From NCBI GenBank assembly GCA_035275265.1, contig DATENC010000025.1:1-64000 (forward strand): a stretch of DNA of 64,000 nucleotides, written 5' to 3'. The notes below the pieces were generated by a model. The model did no database searches and was not told the origin of the DNA. It saw nothing but the letters and a program-made list of their open reading frames with translations. Numbering within the stretch: position 1 is the stretch's first letter; the number at the start of each line of letters is the position of its first letter. Positions 62,140 to 64,000 of the stretch are shown in pieces. The position numbers were made by a program, and so were the translations under genes. This DNA comes from JACQAP01 sp035275265 (GTDB taxonomy: Bacteria > Pseudomonadota > Gammaproteobacteria > Burkholderiales > JACQAP01).

Positions 62140-62687
62140 TCATCGCGCGTCCCCTGCTTCATCTTCGATTCGGTTGACGACTTTTATTCCGCGGCTGCCT
62201 AGCTCCGCAGCTAGGCGGATCACAAACCTTCGGTCTGCCTGCTTGAGCAATGCGTGTGACTCGGCCGGCGTCCGATACGTCACCGTCCGATGGAGCGTGC
62301 GAACAGCAAGTGTTGTACGGTCATGTAGGCTTTTGAATCCAACAAATGCCACGTAGAACACCAAAGGCACCACGATGAACCCGATAATCGCTTGGCCTAT
62401 CAAGAATGGAATTGATATCGCTAAAGCGGACGCCGCACAAAGAAGGCCAACTTTCCATCCTCCGCGGGAATAGGGGGCTAGCGTAACTCAGTTATCTCAG
62501 CCAATGGAACGCGCTCCCAATACGTGCGGAAGGGAAAGAGATAACGCCACAAATAGAAGGCCCGGTCAGTAATTGCCGCCGCGAAATCGACCGAGCGGTG
62601 GAACGTGCCGTTGACGTCCGTGAAAATCACCGACTCGCCCACATCGAGCGGTAGCTGGGTAAAGGGACGGCCGTGATACATGCTCAT
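62140..62687 (-). pseudogene. Cassette gene of unknown function, probably split by a frameshift
   Basis: ATG 62687 stands three bases after the attC core GTTGGCC (62697-62691). The first frame reads MSMYHGRPFTQLPLDVG to LAEITELR and stops at TAG 62478. Adding one base near 62487 makes it run on as EITEVTLAPYSRGGWKVGLL, followed by two hydrophobic helices (LLCAASALAISIPFLIGQAIIGFIVVPLVFY read in parts) and a basic end to TGA near 62140. Joined, it is a protein of about 180 residues with an N-terminal cytoplasmic domain and a membrane hairpin. Either it is a recent mutation, or a sequencing error. Function unknown. Confidence 0.65.
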
Positions 62688-62690
62688 GAA

Positions 62691-62780
62691 GGCCAACGTT
62701 CTCAGTAACCGGCGCGTGCGGCCGGGTACATGCAAGGCACAGCACCCGCGCGCGCCTCCGCATTGACTGAGAAGTTAGAC
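62691..62780 (-). other. attC recombination site (90 bp)
   Basis: On the minus strand GTCTAAC (62780-62774, matches RYYYAAC) to GTTGGCC (62697-62691, GTTRRRY with one mismatch). An eight-base stem TTCTCAGT/ACTGAGAA lies directly inside, with one unpaired base (62698). A second inner stem (62711-62720 with 62747-62756) extends the hairpin. This is the fold of cassette attC sites. Confidence 0.8.
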
Positions 62781-62806
62781 AGCATTTGAGCCATCGGTAA
62801 AGGCTA

Positions 62807-63310
62807 TTAGACTCCGAGACGACGCCACACGGTGTGGGCTCCCAGTACAGGCAGTACCAGCACCGAGATCCACGCGACGATGAACGCAATCGGCCGCCAA
62901 GCATCCGGCAGAAGGCCACCGTGGGACTCGCCGAGCAGGAGCGCAATGATGAAGGCCACCACACCAACGACACACAGCAGCCCCAGGTACGCGAGAACCG
63001 TCAGGAACCACCTCATGCCCGCTGACTGCACCCTCATTGGATAAGCGCGAAGGATTCTGGCGCCGAGGTTGAAGATGCCCCAGAAGTAGAAAAACTGCGC
63101 GACGGAGCCGAAAAAGTAGGCGCCGTCGGCGGTTCCAGTCGTCCTGGCTGCTACCAGCATTGTGAGCAACGCAGGCCAGAACGCCGCAACAGCGATTCCA
63201 CGCAGGAAAAAACCCGGGCCGCGCGCAACATAGTCGTACAACATGACGCCGATGACACCGCCGGCAATGGCTATCGGCACCACGATGAGTCCTACCTTGA
63301 CGGCTTTCAC
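62807..63310 (-). CDS. Cassette-encoded membrane protein of unknown function, 167 aa
   Basis: GTG 63310 overlaps the stop of a 23-codon leader frame (63378-63307, starting MNMARNGQYEE), suggesting translational coupling. The product has about five hydrophobic helices (for example VGLIVVPIAIAGGVIGVML, FLTVLAYLGLLCVVGVVAFIIALLL, IAFIVAWISVLVLPVLG). No family is recognised. It lies between the two attC sites with 26 bases to the downstream one, as in a mobile cassette. Confidence 0.7.
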   Translation of the reverse strand: MKAVKVGLIVVPIAIAGGVIGVMLYDYVARGPGFFLRGIAVAAFWPALLTMLVAARTTGTADGAYFFGSVAQFFYFWGIFNLGARILRAYPMRVQSAGMRWFLTVLAYLGLLCVVGVVAFIIALLLGESHGGLLPDAWRPIAFIVAWISVLVLPVLGAHTVWRRLGV

Positions 63311-63378
63311 GAGTGTGCCGGCCTGCGATCCGGGAAGGTTTTGGACTCCTCGTATTGACCGTTACGCGCCATATTCAT
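63307..63378 (-). CDS. Short leader peptide of the membrane-protein cassette, 23 aa
   Basis: ATG 63378 follows 5 bases after the attC core GTTAGAC. It runs 23 codons and ends in TGA overlapping the GTG start of the next gene (GTGA). It could be a coupling peptide that lets ribosomes reach the cassette gene, a pattern known in integron cassettes. No function is known. Confidence 0.4.
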   Translation of the reverse strand: MNMARNGQYEESKTFPDRRPAHS

Positions 63379-63383
63379 GTGCT

Positions 63384-63440
63384 GTCTAACGTCGTGGTGA
63401 ACGGCGGGCCCTGCCCATCCGTTCCACCCAAGGGTTAGGC
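63384..63440 (-). other. attC recombination site (57 bp)
   Basis: On the minus strand GCCTAAC (63440-63434), five-base spacer, L'' GGTGGAACGG, a central imperfect palindrome GATGGGCAGGGCCCG, L' CCGTTCACC, five-base spacer, GTTAGAC (63390-63384). The 57-base length, core sequences and the one extra G in L'' relative to L' match canonical attC sites and set the direction on the minus strand. Confidence 0.9.
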
Positions 63441-63471
63441 GCTCTGCGGACATCGCGGATTGCTCTTTCAT

Positions 63472-64000
63472 CTAAATACTGATCTCACCGTCAATGACAT
63501 CTACGACATCGCCGCCGACCCAGACGTCTTCGGCGTCCTTGCGCAGATGGACGCGACCGGCGCGCTGAAGCGCAGTGCCTTGAGCTGCGACATACGAAGG
63601 TTCCGCGAGTCGTGCACCAATGAGCCATTGGGCGAGGCTTGCGTTGAGGCTGCCGGTGACCGGGTCTTCGTACCAACCGTCGCCTATGAACGCCCGCACC
63701 TCGAACGCCGCGCCTTGGCCCGGTTCATGAGGACCCACCACCCCTAGCTTGAGCGGGTCGAGCGTGACCCAGTCGGGTTTAAGCGAAAGCACCTGACGGG
63801 CGGAACGCAGCATTACCGCGCACCAACCCGGGCCGTTGTCTACCCACTGATGGTGGACTATGTCAGAGGGCTCAAGAGCGAGGGCGCGGGCGATCTTCGC
63901 TTGGATCTCAGGCTCAAGTGCGCCAGTGCGCCGTAAGGGCGGTGCGGCGAATTCAAGGCGCGGACCGTCACAACGCACACGAACGAGGCCGACGCCGCAC
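63472..64000 (-). CDS. PhzF-family isomerase/epimerase (C-terminal part, cut by window edge)
   Basis: The frame enters at the right edge and ends at 63472. The later part has HHQWVDNGPGWCAVMLRSARQVL and FIGDGWYEDPVTGSLNASLAQWLIG, in which EDPVTGS is the PhzF family's hallmark. The family isomerises trans-2,3-dihydro-3-hydroxyanthranilate in phenazine synthesis, but most members have unknown substrates. It is the gene of the cassette that ends at attC 63440-63384. Confidence 0.88.
   Translation of the reverse strand, partial: CGVGLVRVRCDGPRLEFAAPPLRRTGALEPEIQAKIARALALEPSDIVHHQWVDNGPGWCAVMLRSARQVLSLKPDWVTLDPLKLGVVGPHEPGQGAAFEVRAFIGDGWYEDPVTGSLNASLAQWLIGARLAEPSYVAAQGTALQRAGRVHLRKDAEDVWVGGDVVDVIDGEISI

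Larger units (their letters stand above)
62119..64000 (-). mobile_element. Integron-type gene cassette array without a visible integrase
   Basis: Two attC sites on the minus strand (63440-63384 and 62780-62691) separate a partial PhzF-family gene, a membrane-protein cassette and a small two-part cassette gene. Each gene starts within a few dozen bases after a recombination core and ends just before the next site, the usual cassette layout. The array reaches to within a few bases of mfnB. No intI is visible, so it could be a CALIN-type array or the tail of a longer array. Confidence 0.75.

Overview
The window looks like part of the chromosome of a methylotrophic proteobacterium, most likely a betaproteobacterium. 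That call rests on gene content, not on any rRNA gene. It carries a lanthanide-type methanol dehydrogenase operon (xoxF, xoxG, xoxJ), a set of archaeal-type genes for tetrahydromethanopterin and methanofuran synthesis, a QseE/QseG/QseF-type signalling operon, and an exopolysaccharide locus of the EpsE/EpsF/EpsG/EpsL type seen in Methylobacillus and its relatives. No rRNA gene, complete tRNA gene or CRISPR array was found.

Layout. (1) 1-2219 is the right end of a prophage or integrative element. It holds small phage-like genes and stops at a 3' fragment of a tRNA-Leu(CAA) gene, which marks the attachment site. (2) 2386-26360 is a Wzx/Wzy-type exopolysaccharide locus: an EpsL-like barrel, a UDP-glucuronate decarboxylase, glycosyltransferases, flippase, polymerase, acetyltransferase, a thymidylate-kinase-like fusion, a beta-helix protein, and the minus-strand core epsE-epsF-epsG-glycosyltransferase with the priming sugar transferase. 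A secreted protein with a PEP-CTERM-like tail lies in it, but no exosortase gene is in the window. (3) 26361-27526 is a graveyard with a LysR fragment and a transposase fragment. (4) 27527-34432 holds a 2-hydroxyacid dehydrogenase, a 2-keto-4-pentenoate hydratase-family protein, qseE-qseG-qseF and a probable sigma-54 target gene. (5) 34601-49678 is mixed catabolism: glutaryl-CoA dehydrogenase, SDR, XdhC, a two-subunit molybdenum hydroxylase, acyl-CoA and aldehyde dehydrogenases, a thioesterase, a LigB-type dioxygenase, a MaoC protein, 6-phosphogluconate dehydrogenase with gluconokinase, and two aldolase-family enzymes. (6) 49690-57390 is the xoxF operon and its AcoR-like regulator. (7) 57850-62115 holds pterin genes and the archaeal-type dmrB/DHPS-like/DUF447/mfnB operon. 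(8) 62119-64000 is an integron-type cassette array on the minus strand with two recognisable attC sites.

How the parts fit. XoxF oxidises methanol in the periplasm and passes electrons to the cytochrome XoxG. The formaldehyde or formate produced would be handled by the H4MPT/methanofuran pathway, whose cofactor genes lie a few kilobases away. The regulator upstream of xoxF resembles sigma-54 activators but lacks one residue of the GAFTGA loop, and the best promoter seen upstream of xoxF is sigma-70-like. The most noteworthy observations are the cassette array abutting mfnB, this regulator/promoter pair with a tandem repeat in the xoxF leader, the protease in the xox operon, the tRNA-Leu attachment remnant, and a -24/-12 promoter just downstream of qseF.
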